Notes: a model not told the origin generated them from the letters alone. DNA of 64,000 nucleotides from Antennarius striatus (GCF_040054535.1 NC_090795.1:6846001-6910000); one strand, 5' to 3'. Positions 51,819-64,000 are shown, counted from the first letter of the stretch. Made by a program: numbers and translations.

Positions 51819-54800
51819 CTCCTCTTCAAGAAAATGAACAGATGATTTAATAATTTAAAGCATTCAGAACTTTACTTCATGCTTTATTGCTGCAATTCAC
51901 AGAGAAAAAATGCGTTCAGCATGAATGTCCATAATGCAGAACACGACTACAGCCGTTTCTTCATGGTCTAGTTTCCTGCACATGTTTCTGTTTGGTATCC
52001 TTGTGTGTTTTACATAAGCGTATCTCCTGTCATTCGTTGCGGTGATGGAAACACAAAAGGATCATGTTTGATTTTTCTGAAATCCGTCTCGAAAGCACGC
52101 AATACTGAAAAAATGAAAATAAGCTATTAAAGCGCCAGCCTGTTTTGAAAATGCAAGGAGAAGAAATACATTTGTGCTAAAACAGCGTCAGCAAAAGTAA
52201 GAAATGCAGACATTCAAGCGTACTTGAATAAATTAAAGAATGTATTTGTACGTTATTACTTCTCAAACTTCTGGCTGCACCTTAAGTGAACCCTGCTGCT
52301 TCATATTTAACTTACAGACGTCAAAGCGGTGTCAATCTTCTCTAACTCTTCAGAGAAAAGCAAATAATCCTTTTAGTATTTTGATAGAAGTTATGTTTTC
52401 TTTTAAATTTCATGTTTCAAATGTGAACGTATCTTGGCAGCTTGCGTTCGCATCACAGCCGCTTGAATCCAACCCTTCAAGATCAATGATTGTATATCAC
52501 ATCAGACATGAATGTATTTATTGGCCTGAGTCTGAACACTTGGACTCTTGAAGGCAAAACTCAGAGCTGTTTGAGTCTGGAGTTCATGATCTTGCAGTTT
52601 CTTCCAGTAACTGCTTGCCTCCTGCAAAAAATCCTCAAACATAACTAGAATGTTGCAACATGGGAATGATCCTCTTATTGACACAGTCCAGCAGCGGTCC
52701 AGCCTCACTCCATCTCACGCCGCCCTCTCCTCTCTATGGTTTTATCAGCATATGTGATCATCTGTACACTGCTGCATAACAGTAAATACTCTCTGCTTGT
52801 CGACTCAAACGTGTGACTTTGTATCCCTATTCAAGCGTAGTGAGAGTTCTGTCAGTAACTGTGTCCAGATGCAGCAGACAGTGGTAATTGGACCTGGAGC
52901 CAGCTGAATCCCAAACCCGCTCCGCTCGGATCGGCTCATGTAACTTCTTGGCTCGGAGCTCTCCTGAACTGTCCTCGCTGTACTTAAATTTTTAAACAAC
53001 AAACTTTTCTTTTCTTTTTTTTTTTTTTTTTCTGAGGACACAAACTGCTACCTCCTCTGGGTTTTGTGGGAGTCAAATGAACAATGGGCTGTCAGAGGAT
53101 CAGAGGACCCGGATGGTTCCAAAGGTCGTGAAGAAAGTTAAGCTGAAGGCACAATGTAGTGGCGCCCAAACGGTCGGAGGGTAGAACGAAAGCAGAGGTC
53201 AGGGAGTTGGGGTGTAATTCAGAGGTGAGGGGGTGAACGCCAGAAGACAGAACCTGCAGTGTAGAAGAGAAAAACGAATTTTGACGTTCCACCTTTTTAT
53301 CAAGCACCTGGTTTCATCATCCAAACCTTCCCTGCATATGGTTGTATTTGGATCTGTCTCTGCACCACTCCCCCATCCTTTCTTGGACTCCTCTCACATA
53401 GCTTTCCCTCTTTCCTCCCATTATCCATCTTGGCTTTCGCTTCTCTTCCCTTATTTTGCCTCGCTTACTCTCCTCCCCCTCCACCCTCTTGCTCCTATCA
53501 TCTATCTACCATCCCTCCCTCTTTCCATGTCTCCCTCTCTAACTTCCTGCTTTCTTGCCTGCCAGACGTTCATAATTAACGGGGAAAACGATAGTCCCCC
53601 CGGCCCTCAGGAGCCCTCTACACTCGCTGCCCTTAGAGAGAGAGAGGGGAGTGTGTGCATACACAGATCTGTGTTTCCCCCTTACCTCCAGACTTGGCCT
53701 ATGGTCCACACTCCACTCAAAGCGTCTTTATGTTCAGTGTCAGCAAAGAAGCATGATCTCACCCTCTCCAAAAAACACACCAAATGACTTACAGAGACTC
53801 TCAAACACAGGCCGCCGGCGAGCGCAGCCTGCGATCCAAGAGCAATAATGAAGCTGGAGAAAGCAAAGAACGGGAGGGAGAAAGAATCCATGTTGTTGGA
53901 ATGGAGTCGTCTTTTTCTGTGGTGAAACAAGGGGTATATTGTGTTGTCATGCCTGTATTTATGAATCCATTATCTCAGACGCAAATGCAAATCACAAATC
54001 AATACGTCAAAACACGACAGGGTTTCTAAACGCTGCTCTACCTGTCCATATATGTGCATGTCCGTGTGCGTTTGTTTGCCCTCTTGCCTCGGCATGTCCC
54101 CCCTCATCTCCCACCTCCACCTCCTCCTTTTTGCAGTGCTGGGAGGCAGATCCCAGATCAGAGGGCAGGGAGCTGAGGGCTGATAAGGAGCCGAGCTGAT
54201 GCTATCTGTCAGTCACAGCCAGAGGGCGGGGCCCACAGCCAGGAGGTCAACACTCTCACGGTCCCTCGGCTCTCCCCTCCTTCCTTCTCTAAACAGACAA
54301 ATAGCAAAACAAAGTGCTCCAAAGATGCTCACACACATGTTCCTGTCAGCAGAGTCCACACAATAACACGAACACCTTAAAAACTTACAAACCAATCAAA
54401 CAAGGTTCCTCAAAGCTCTCCCAGGCTTGAATCAACACTTTTACGTCAGTCGCATGTCAAAACCTGCAACCAACGATTATAAATCCTGCCTCTGGAATAA
54501 CCAAACTTGATTTTTGATGTATGAAAATATACTGTAGATCAAACTAAAGTCTATAAATAGATTTTTTAGACCATTTTCTGAAGATGAGTGCTTGAAGAAT
54601 TTCAAGTATTGTATTCACTTACATGGCAGAAAGTTAAGAAGCACACATTATTATCAATTTCTGGCTGAATAATAGTCTAAAAGACCCCAAATATTAGTTC
54701 ATAAAAGAAATAATGAGTAAACCTGATTAGTGACCATCTTAACTACAATATCAGGTTAACACCAGCAGTGACATTACAGCCCTGAATCAAGGTGAAAAAG

Positions 54801-55524
54801 TTGGGAGTCAGCAGAAAATAGAGCAAATTTTTTAATTTGCTGTTGCTACTCAACAGATTTTATTTCTATAAACTGATCCTCAGATTTGAGGATCATTGCA
54901 AGTCTCACATTTGACGCTCTGTAAACTTCTGTAACTCACTTTTATGACACTGAAACTGGAGTGAAATAAAAGTAATTGGACTTGAATGAGACGTTGTGCT
55001 CCATTTTCTTATAATAAATGTAGTGTGTACTCAGTAACACACAAAAACTGTTTGTCCACCCACACTCGCTTGTTTTCACCCTAGCACCTGTTTTTCCTCC
55101 GTTTGTGTGTTATGTACACACACCTCAGTGTCTTCCCCTGCACATGTGAGCAGGTATAAGCGCGGAGTGTGTCGTGTGGATGTGTGTGTGGGTCCAGCAG
55201 TGTAAATATTGTGTTGTGCTCCAGTAACAGCTCTTCTCTGCTCTGCAGTAGCGGCTCCCACACTGTTTATTTTCCTTCCTGACGGACGACTTCTTATCAA
55301 ATAAGCAGACACTGCCTCTAAGGCCGCTGCCCAACCAAGGCTCCCACAGGAAGTCCCGCCCACTCCGCCCCTCTTTTTTTTTTTTAGATGATTGAGGGAT
55401 GAATAAGCCAGTCACAGCCCTGCCAGCATCATCATCAGAGTCCTCCTTTGATCTGTGAGGATGAGCCTCATTTACAGATGAGGTACTCATTCACACACAC
55501 AGCAGATGTGACAGATGTGTCCCT

Positions 55525-55538
55525 GTCGCCACGGCAAC
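55525..55538. promoter_or_regulatory. Consensus RFX X-box upstream of boc
   Basis: GTCGCCACGGCAAC fits GTNRCC-N2-RGYAAC at every defined position. An AP-1-type TGAGTCA lies about 60 bp to the right. It is about 10 kb upstream of the inferred boc first exon. Binding is not shown. Confidence 0.4.
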
Positions 55539-56943
55539 CCCCTCAGTCATGACATAGATAAGGGTCGAGGGTGGTTCTCCCACAATGGAGGCTATTATGA
55601 GTCAAAACGGGTCTGGAAAGTCACTGCAGACGCTTGATTGAAAACTTCAGAGTGACTGTATTAAATTAAAATGTACTTCAGTCTGAAACACACACAATGA
55701 TCCATTCACTGAAAGTTCACGGGTGTACCTCACGTCATCCTATCGCCTCTTTGATTGATTTTTGAACCTCTTGGACGTTACTTTTCTAAATATTCCCAAA
55801 GCATCACTTGTTTAAAAGGAGTAAATCTTCATTTAGAATGAAATGAATGAAGCATCCACACAGGAAACAGTTCCTCTGTGACACTCAGGGTTCGTCCTTC
55901 AGATTAGAAACAGCAGCTGAAGTAGAAATACAACACAGAATACTCTTGTAATTCTGGTTTTATTTGGTGCATTCTGAAAATATTGTCATTTTTACTGGAT
56001 GTTAAATCTATATTTTTTTCTCATAATTTATACCTTTAAGTTAAAAGCCTTCAAACAGCCCAGAATTGCTGGAAATAAGTCATTTTTGCTGCCTGATAAT
56101 GTTTAAACCCAGTTTAAAATGTCTGCAAGGAATCTCAAATAATTTAAATTAAAGCTCATGACATATAAAGCATTTTCTTTAGATAGAGACCATAAAATAT
56201 TTACATATGTTCAAATATTACGTCTTGAGGTTAAATATTTCACAATCAACAAAGTAAAGAAACAAGATTATACAGAATATAATCAATAGTTTTCTCAAAC
56301 AAAGAGAATATGTTGATTTTGACAGCTTTAAGTACAAAATATCACTATTTCATTTATCCAACGAGCTCAAATTGAATGACAGGACAGACGTTTAGTGTGG
56401 TCAAAAAATACATGCATTGGGTAATAAACCACACAGATTTTTAAAACTAAATATTATAATATAATTATAATATAATATGCTTTGAAATTTAAAAGACATT
56501 AAAGTTTACCAGAAATGGAAATTTTTTTATAAAAGATGCACCCAGAAGTGTGGAGTCCTGTGTTTTTGGAGGTTAACCTACACAAGGGATTAAAAGTCAA
56601 GATATTTTGGCCTCTGGCCCTTCAGCTTTGACCTTTCATTTCTTTAAGTGCTCCCTTGAATCTTTCCCCACATGATTTATTTATTTTGGAAGTGCAATAA
56701 TAAATTAGCAGATGCACCCTTTAATGGTTTAACAAGCACTTCTGTATCATTAGAGGAGACTTTTATTTTGTACGTTCTTTTACACAAACTATGGACTATG
56801 TTTGTGGGTTTATCAGCGAGCCATCCAGGTCTGGTTTCTTAAAAATGTACTTAAATAAAAACCTGATTCATTCTATTTTTTTTTTTCTTTTTGAAAGCAT
56901 CTAACTAAAACCACCTGGCCATTATGGGACGCCTCCCCCCCTG

Positions 56944-56953
56944 CACACACACA

Positions 56954-56992
<39 letters not shown>
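56944..56992. repeat. (CA)n microsatellite
   Basis: About 24 CA units with one GA interruption; a GT tract of similar length follows at 57110-57169. Confidence 0.95.
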
Positions 56993-56998
<6 letters not shown>

Positions 56999-57109
56999 CC
57001 ATTTCCCTCCCTTCCACTCCCCCCGTCTGTATGTGTGTCAGAGTGAGAAACTGGACCATTCATGGTTATGATTACATGTTGATGTCCATATTTGTAAGTC
57101 TGCTGGAAA

Positions 57110-57169
57110 GTGTGTGTGTGTGTGTCTATGTGTGTTTGTGTGTATGTGTGTGTGTGTGTGTGTGTGTGT
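57110..57169. repeat. Interrupted (GT)n microsatellite
   Basis: GT units with CT, TT and AT interruptions. Together with the CA tract at 56944-56992 it makes an inverted pair about 118 bp apart. Confidence 0.9.
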
Positions 57170-57331
57170 AATAGTGAAAGTGTGTACACTGTGAGTTGTG
57201 AGAGTAAATAAACGCTGTGCAGCAGGGACTCACGTGGCGTTATTATCAGAGCTCAGAGAAAAGACAAACTGTTTTTTCACTTTGGGTTGATTCATCCCAC
57301 CCTCTGCTGCCTCCTGCCTCTGCAGCCCTCC

Positions 57332-57335
<4 letters not shown>

Positions 57336-57398
<63 letters not shown>

Positions 57399-57409
57399 CA
57401 CACACACAC
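57336..57409. repeat. (CA)n microsatellite, 74 bp
   Basis: Over 30 CA units with one CGA interruption near the end. Confidence 0.95.
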
Positions 57410-57429
57410 GAACCCCCACCGCCCCCTGA

Positions 57430-58290
57430 ATCCAACACATGGCTCCAATTAGGGGATTATTTTTAGCACTTTGTGTTTCGGTGGAGGAATTCTAATCAGT
57501 TGTATTGTGATTGCTGCAGTTTGCTCCCAACGTAGCCCGAGGGCCCCCATTTAAACGTTCTACTAAAAACAGAAAAGCTTTTTTTTTTTTTAATGCGCAT
57601 TTTTTTAGGGAAAAAGTTCTGCTTTTATAAGACAACACCATGAAAACGACTGCTGTCGTATGCACGCCAGGCCCGTAGATGATGGTGTAAATTATCTAAA
57701 TTAACACCACGTGCCTGCATACAATCGCATTCTTGTACAGCTTTCGGTCTGGTTTTTATAGAGCGGGTTGAGTAAACAAAGATGATTTTTGCTGTTCCAT
57801 TCCATACTCTGCTATTAGTTTCGTCGTCATTTTTTTCCCCCCACATGACGATTCGAGTAAAAAACGTAACAAAGTGGAGCCGTGTCGACTCAGTATTCAC
57901 GTTTGCGTTTTGGCGGTTTACGCCGTGACAGGAATGGTTGCATTTTTTTTGAAAGAATACAGTCTGGAGCTTGTTTGTTTGTGTTTGCAAAAAAAAACCA
58001 AAAAACAGGCCTAACCTCAACAAAAAGCTAAGATTCCATGCAAAATATATATATATAGTTGCGTAAAGGACCCTTGAGTGTGTGTGAATGAAAGTTTCAG
58101 GCCCAGCTCCACAAACTGACCCCCTCATGGTGTCACTGAGGCGAGTTTGGAAGCGTTCGGCTCGTTTTTGGCTTCTTTTGCAGACGCCTGCCGCTTGATT
58201 GCAATCGTATCCCGGCAGCCTCATGATTGGGGAATTCTTTTAAAATGGCCCAGATGCAACGCAAAAGCCAACCCACTGTGGAATCACTTA
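57430..58290. promoter_or_regulatory. Unique non-repetitive block, candidate regulatory DNA
   Basis: A stretch without simple repeats between microsatellite-rich zones. It contains CAATTAGG and GGGGATTA (homeodomain, the second of K50 type) at about 57447-57460, TTTTATAAG near 57612, CCACGTG near 57708 and GTAAACAAAG (forkhead plus SOX type) at about 57772-57781. No coding frame with family resemblance is present. Enhancer function is inferred from composition only. Confidence 0.25.
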
Positions 58291-58618
58291 CTTTGATGAT
58301 CTCTAAAAAAAAAAAAAAGAAATCCACAAAATAAAGTTTGGTTTGCGAACCGCAGATCAAACACACACAAACGGGCTTGGACTGTACGCAGACACACACA
58401 CTCACAATTTGTGGTACACTAAGGCATTCTTTCTCCCTCCTTCTCTCACACACACACACATACACACTAACTTACACTCATTAATCTCGGCAGACTCAGG
58501 AAACCGCTCCAGCGAGCTGGCTGGAGGCCCTGGGAGGGGGTGGAAGGGGTGGGGAGGGACGAGAGGGGCGATCAAAGAGAGGACGAGAGCTGCAGACTCG
58601 CTGAAAAGAAACAGCAGA

Positions 58619-58667
58619 AGAGGGAAGAAAAGAGAAACGAAAGTTTTGAGAGGGAAGAAAAGAGAAA
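58619..58667. repeat. 30-bp purine-rich direct repeat, two copies
   Basis: AGAGGGAAGAAAAGAGAAA occurs exactly at 58619-58637 and 58649-58667, with similar sequence continuing after each copy. Confidence 0.8.
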
Positions 58668-59315
58668 GGAAAATTTCCTTTGCTCTTGAGCTTTGAAAGT
58701 ACAGGATGGAAAGGAGACCTGAAACCCCTCGATTTAATGAACTGGGGGTGTGGAGTGTGTAACAGGGTGTGTGTGTGTGTGTCCATCCATACCTTCAGGA
58801 CGCAACCGGGGCGAATGGATGAAAGTCACCAATGAGGGGAGAGAAAATAGTCATTTACTGCTCGGTCAAATACACTGCACACACACACATATGCACAGGC
58901 GGACACACACACACACACACGTTTGTGCACGCTTTTGTGCACATTTTACCCCCCAAAGGGCTCTGCAGGGAGGAACGACAGTCCTTAAGAAAATATTCCC
59001 CAAAGCACTAATTAGAAAAACGATGGTGCTCTTAATAGCTGCCCCCACCCCCCTCTCACCACCATTACCACCACCATCATGCATGTGCACACACACACAC
59101 ACACACACACACTCATTTCCCCTCTACGTAAACTACACCCCCCCCCCCCTCAAGTCTTGCAGAAGAAGAAAAAAAAACGCAAAACCAAAACAAAAAGATT
59201 CTGGCGGCGAGAGGAGAGAGTGTTCCGCTGGCAGGACGGGTCAGGGCCTATTTACCTACCGCACTGCTCCCTCTCTCCTCACTGCACCTCCCCTGGAAAC
59301 CCGACCCTCTGACTC

Positions 59316-59318
<3 letters not shown>

Positions 59319-59347
<29 letters not shown>
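59319..59347. repeat. (CA)n microsatellite
   Basis: About 14 CA units. Shorter CA runs lie near 58901-58920 and 59089-59111. Confidence 0.9.
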
Positions 59348-60140
59348 CAGCATACGTACATTTACACAAAACCATCCAAGAAGTGGCACATGGTCTTGGT
59401 TAAAAGGTTTCTTGTCTCCGAAGCAAACCCAATCTCATGTGCATTTATTCCTCACATTTGTACTAAACCCCCCCCCCCACTTCATTTGGGGAACATGTGA
59501 GAGAGAGGAGGAGTCATTCCACCTTCCTCACCCGTTTCTCCTCTCCTCATTTCTGTCATCCTGATTAAGTTGCACAGTAAAAAAAAAAAAAAGTTTTTAA
59601 AAATGTGGGATTGTAAAACAGCCGGAGGATTTCTCGGGCCTTTATTATCCATCACTGGAACCGGTTCAGGAAAACTGAGATTGTTTGCCCCGACTTTCTC
59701 ACAGTCGAAGCGAAGACGATTCGCAGACAAAAAAAACAAAACAAAAAAAAAACAGGAGCAAAGTTTCTTCACGCAAGTCTCAATCAGAGACAGATGAAGT
59801 GGCAATTTAAGGGAATCAATTTGTTTTCTCTCCGCTCTCTTAGCTCTCTATCTGTTGCTGACATTTCCTCCCTGTACCGAGGCCGAACCCAACCGCCCAT
59901 TACCGCACCGCACAGGCCCTAATTAAATGTATATATAGTCACGCTTCAGACCAGGAGATACTTTCTCATACAAATGCAGAAAAGAGCGAACACGGGGTCG
60001 CACAATAAACGGCTCTCGTGAAAGACGGAAGGCGAAGGGAGGGGAAGAAGAAACTCCAGCGAGATCCAACATGGCCTCAGCCTGTGTGGGTGGATGAACA
60101 GAGCCAACACGCCTGCATCTTGTTTCATGGTGTCCTTCCT

Positions 60141-60197
60141 GCCCCCCCCCCCCCCCCCCACCCCCACTCCCCTTCTTCCCCACCCCCCACCCCCAAA
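60141..60197 (-). other. G-quadruplex motif on the minus strand
   Basis: At least five cytosine runs of three or more on the plus strand, including one of about 16, separated by 1-7 bases. The minus strand therefore meets the G3+N1-7 rule. Confidence 0.6.
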
Positions 60198-60319
60198 AGA
60201 AAAGTGTGCCTCTCCGTCTCACTCCTCTCCAGGCCTCATTAGAAACATCTCACTTAGGGTAACTGTGTTATTTCAGTGTTTGTAGTTTGTTATGGGAGTG
60301 TTTTTCCTGCGGCGTCATG

Positions 60320-60321
<2 letters not shown>

Positions 60322-60353
<32 letters not shown>
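60322..60353. repeat. (GT)n microsatellite
   Basis: About 16 GT units between the two guanine-run clusters. Confidence 0.95.
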
Positions 60354-60356
<3 letters not shown>

Positions 60357-60515
60357 AAAGAGAGAAAGGGAAGAGGGGAGGATGGGTGTGTGTGGGGGGG
60401 TTGCAGGCTTCTTAAACATGGGGTGAGAGCGTTGAACGCAGAGTGTGATTCCAGATGTGTTTTTTACTGCTCTGGCAGGGATGACAGGGCTGTAAAGAAC
60501 TTCTCTGGAGTGGCC

Positions 60516-60577
60516 TGGGGGGGGGGGTGGAGGCCGGGGTGAGGGTGGGGAGGGTGGGTGGGGAGGGTGGGGGGGGA
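60516..60577 (+). other. Strong G-quadruplex motif on the plus strand
   Basis: Nine or so guanine runs of 3-11 bases separated by one to five bases (T, TGAG, A, AGGCC). This is the densest guanine-run array in the window. Confidence 0.7.
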
Positions 60578-63476
60578 GTCGAACGCTCGACAGCTTAAGC
60601 CCCTGGGGATGAAGCCAGGGAGAGCTTGGGGAACAGGAGGAGGGTAGGGGGCATGTACACGGACATGGGGGTGTTCAGGAGCTCGGGGGACGTTAAGTGT
60701 GGGTTGGGTTTTTTAGGGCCTCAGGGGCTGAGGTGGTGTTGGTGGTGGTGGTGGTGGGGGGGTGAAATAGCTTTTCCTGGCAAAAACGTTCCACTTTATT
60801 GGCTCAGGTGTGTCGCTGGAGAGTCTGGAAATGTGAAATGGCGACGGAGGGATATTATAGTCTGTCACGAGTGGAGAAAACAGAGACAGAAAAGAGAAAC
60901 AGAAATAAGGAAAGAATGAAGGAATAAACATTTACAGAGCCTGAGTCATACCAAAAAGAAATAGTTTGGGAAAGACGTGAATTCACTTTTTTTATTTTTT
61001 GACTTAAATGTGGACTAAATGAGGTGTAATTTGTGAATTAGCGGTGCTGGAGGTGCTGCTGGGATAGAAACACTGTTTCTACTCTTTATGGTTCGCTAAG
61101 GTAACTGCTACAAGCTGCGGCCTTGTAATTACTGCTCAGAGGAAACGTGAGATGATGTAACGCGGCCGCCAGGGAGAACCGTGAGACGACCATCAGCGCT
61201 AATATAAAGAGTTAAGAGAAGGAAAAGTAAAGATCAGTAATAAAGACTAACTCAAATGAAAATCCACTCAGCAGCGAACAGCAATGAACTCTCCAAAGGT
61301 GTGTTTTAACACTTCTGTCAAGGACATGGTTTTGGTTTGTTGGTTTATTTGTCTGTTTGCAGGTTTGCACCAAAGTACATTCATAATTTTTGGGGAGGTT
61401 TGGGGAGTGTTTCAGACAAAACAATGATCTAGAGAGAGCTAAACATCCAGGAACTATAATGACTATTATAAAATTCTTCAAGAAATTATTTGTAAATTAT
61501 ATATTTTTTAAAATCCCAACACTTTTACATAGTGTTCTCAGTCTATTACATGTGTTTTAAGTATATTTTATGACAAATGCATAATTTATGTCATCAGACT
61601 ACTTCCCTTTATCGTCCTTTTTTCCACTTTCCCAAACATTAGGAGCATTTTTCCACGTTTTCTTTTAGGCCTCAGGGAATGCATGGATCCCGATGTCAAA
61701 TCAAGCCTGTTTAGAGTCGGTATCTATGAGTTCGGATCCAAATACAAACACAGATCCACCAGATTTAATTGGTAGACTGTTACAAACCCAGTAACCTCAA
61801 ATTATGGTCACAGAGCTTTGAGTTTGATTTTGGATCAGGCTTGATTGAATTAAAGGGGACTGTTGGGCTTTGGTGGAGGTATGTGCTCTACTGGGAAGAG
61901 TCCTAGTCACAACTTCTGCTGGTTTGGCCGTCGGGATCGTCGATAAGATTGATAAGATCCTCAAGTTAACTGATCATATGAAAACATGAGAACGTTGCCA
62001 AAAGCAAGAAAAAACAAGCAGTTGGAAGATCTGATCCACAGGTTGGCCGTAAGATGACAAAAAAACAAAGCCAGAGAATGAAATTGTGACCCCAAATGTC
62101 TGCTACGTATTATTTGACAATTATTTTTAATTTTGATTCAGTGCACTTGCTGTAGTATAACTCTGAAATAAAGATTACACTTGAATTCATTAATCAATGT
62201 AAGTTGCGGGGTTTGTTTCACAAGCGTATCACAGCTGGCGGAACATGTGTCCACAGATCCAAGCCTGTTGCTTATTGTACATGAAACATGTGGAAAGTGA
62301 AGGAGAGCTGCACCTAAAGAAGCACATGGATGTCGGAGGAGAGACGCCAACACGCAGCAGACGTGATGTAGGTGTTTGTGCGACGCTGCTCACCAGGCTC
62401 TGCAGCTTGTTAGTCATGCTTGTTAATATGCGCCTTTTTTACGGCCTCTGTTCAAAGACCGATGTGGCGTTTCATCTCAAACTTACCTTCTCCATGCAGT
62501 CGGAGGAGGAAGAGGAGGAAGGGAAGTAGTGAGGGAGCACAGTAGAGGAGAGGAAAGGGAAGAAATGGGTTTTTTTCCAGATATTTCTTCATACTGTTGC
62601 TTTAAAAAAAAAGGCACAAAAGCTGACTAAAACTAAATAAAGTGTGGTCTCCAAAGGCGACATGATTAATTAAAAGCACTGGAAAGAAAGAATGAGGTAA
62701 GACGATGCTGTCATGATGAGAGAAGAGGAGGGCAAACAAACTGGACAGAAAGGAAGGCCGACATGTTGTTTCCATGGAAGTTTCATCAAATAAAGTAAAT
62801 AAATGAACAGAAAACAGCAACGGGAGCAGAATAAACAGATACTGTAGGACGGCGTTTATAATGATCATTTAAGTCATAAAAACTTTTTCCCCACTAGAAG
62901 GAGAACAAACTCATTTCAAGGTTATACACAGCGGAACGGGACACCACATTCCTGGAGCAACCGTTTGATATTTTGGGATATATGCCTGTTAGCTTTGTTG
63001 CCAAGAGTTGAAGTTGAAGATCGACATTATTCCGATATCTTTTGGTTCGTGAAATCAAACAAATAGAAACATAAATGTGATTTTAGTTAGTTTAGCACCA
63101 AAAAGGAGAAATAAACTTAATTATCCATTAAACCAAGATGTGTTTTTTTTTTTAGAAAAAGCATTAAAAGACATATTTGAGTGTTTTCCAGACCGAATAT
63201 GCGGAATTTCATAAGAGCGGCCTTTCGGTTTGGACATGTAGGTTTAGGAGAGGCTGAAGTGGGAGGAAGTGGAGAAGGTGGCTGTAAAAACAGAGATCTC
63301 ACACCACATTGTAGCCGACACATACGGCGTGCGTGTGACCGCTCGCTCGCCCTCGCCTCCCCTCACTCTCCCTCGCCGTCCTCCACAGACACGCCAGCAC
63401 CTCCAGGTCCAGAGAGCAAGGCTTTCTGGGGGATCAGAAACAGATGTGCCTCCTGCCTCGTTCCTCTTAACTCATT

Positions 63477-63479
<3 letters not shown>

Positions 63480-63523
<44 letters not shown>
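63480..63523. repeat. (CA)n microsatellite
   Basis: About 22 uninterrupted CA units. Confidence 0.95.
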
Positions 63524-63531
<8 letters not shown>

Positions 63532-63796
63532 CAATTCAGAACCGGCACCAGGACTCAGCCGGAGTGACGGGGCCAGCGTGACCCTGAGCTTGACCCTGGC
63601 CCGCAGCACCTCAGACAGGAAAGGGACGCAATTGGCTTCAGCTGTGACCCCCCCCCCCAACCTACCCCCCGACCCAAACCCCACACCTCCTCTCTCCAGC
63701 GTACCCCCTACCCTACCCTGAGCCCCTTTCATTAAGACAAACTGTTTTTTAAGGCAAAGCAGCTTTCACTACCACTAAAGCCAACACCCTGAAGCA

Positions 63797-64000
63797 CGGA
63801 GAGGGGGGAGAGGGGGGAGAAGGGGGAGAAAGATGGAAGGAAGGTTAGAAGAAGGAGAAACTAATAGAGCTGCAGCAACAGGGGTACAAAGGAGGTAATA
63901 AAAAAAGAACAAAAGATCAAGGTGAAAGAAAACATTAGAGAGAAAAAGGGCAGAGTGTAAGAAAATCCAGACTGAAGGGGAGCGGGGAAAGTCAGGAATA
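63797..64000. repeat. Purine-rich tract with a GAGAGGGGG-type tandem core
   Basis: Three imperfect copies of a GAGAGGGGGG unit occupy about 63800-63831. Mostly A/G sequence continues to the window edge with few pyrimidines. Confidence 0.7.

Larger units (their letters stand above)
45810..64000. other. Gene-free flank upstream of boc
   Basis: No coding exon, RNA gene or spliced structure could be supported over about 18 kb. The longest open frames (53233-53787 and 57625-58224) are low complexity or without family resemblance. Contents: (CA)n tracts, one hAT-like element, a LINE-like relic, G/C-run clusters near 60.1-60.6 kb, purine-rich tandem repeats, and unique AT-rich blocks, mainly 47.2-50.0, 52.0-53.2, 54.3-56.9 and 61-63.2 kb, where I see nothing specific. 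Confidence 0.6.

Noticed and set aside
53233-53787. A 184-codon open frame on the plus strand
   Set aside because: It is dominated by Ser/Pro/Leu low-complexity sequence from a pyrimidine-rich stretch. It has no family resemblance and no supporting splice or promoter context.
57625-58224. A 199-codon open frame on the minus strand
   Set aside because: No recognisable domain or motif, mixed composition, and it overlaps AT-rich and poly-A sequence; chance is the simplest explanation.
58750-59403. A 217-codon open frame on the plus strand
   Set aside because: Large parts are translated CA repeats (His-Thr runs) and poly-C or poly-A segments.

Overview
The window is a piece of a teleost fish nuclear genome, most likely a percomorph-type species. 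The evidence is multi-exon genes with short GT-AG introns, vertebrate-specific protein families, fish-type hAT and TA-target mobile elements, and many long (CA)n/(GT)n tracts. Nothing prokaryotic, viral or plasmid-like was seen. Four protein-coding genes can be reconstructed exon by exon. In each, the phases close and the summed coding length is an exact multiple of three.

Layout, left to right. (1) About 373-560, minus strand: a strong splice donor that may end the first exon of a neighbour running out of the window; human gene order suggests gramd1c. (2) 1457-5904, minus: atp6v1a, catalytic subunit A of the V-type proton ATPase, 14 coding exons, 617 aa, with a non-coding first exon near 7993-8150. 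(3) 8850-11330, plus: naa50, the N-terminal acetyltransferase, 5 coding exons, 169 aa. It is divergent from atp6v1a across a roughly 500-bp shared promoter with YY1-, E-box- and NRF1-type motifs. (4) 13457-22465, plus: usf3, a giant bHLH protein, about 2,334 aa, with one 4.9-kb exon. It starts about 250 bp after the naa50 poly(A) signal. (5) 24033-34213, minus: boc, a Hedgehog co-receptor of the Ig/FN3 family, 17 coding exons, about 1,047 aa. It is tail-to-tail with usf3, and a probable non-coding first exon lies near 45100-45290 behind an intron of about 10.9 kb. (6) About 45.6-64 kb: no supported gene. This flank holds microsatellites, a hAT-like element carrying a nested repeat, a LINE-like relic, guanine-run clusters and some unique AT-rich blocks that may be regulatory.

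The genes do not form one pathway. They are a conserved linkage group (human 3q13), here in a compact form: the genes that separate BOC from USF3 in human (CFAP44, SPICE1, SIDT1) are missing between usf3 and boc. The left 31 kb is gene-dense and almost free of long microsatellites; the right half is gene-poor and full of them. I found no convincing undescribed multi-gene system. The most interesting non-coding signals are a perfect 20-bp homeodomain palindrome and a second homeodomain-type inverted repeat in boc introns, a homeodomain/POU motif cluster in boc intron 1, nested inverted repeats in a usf3 intron, and two members of one small TA-flanked transposon family.
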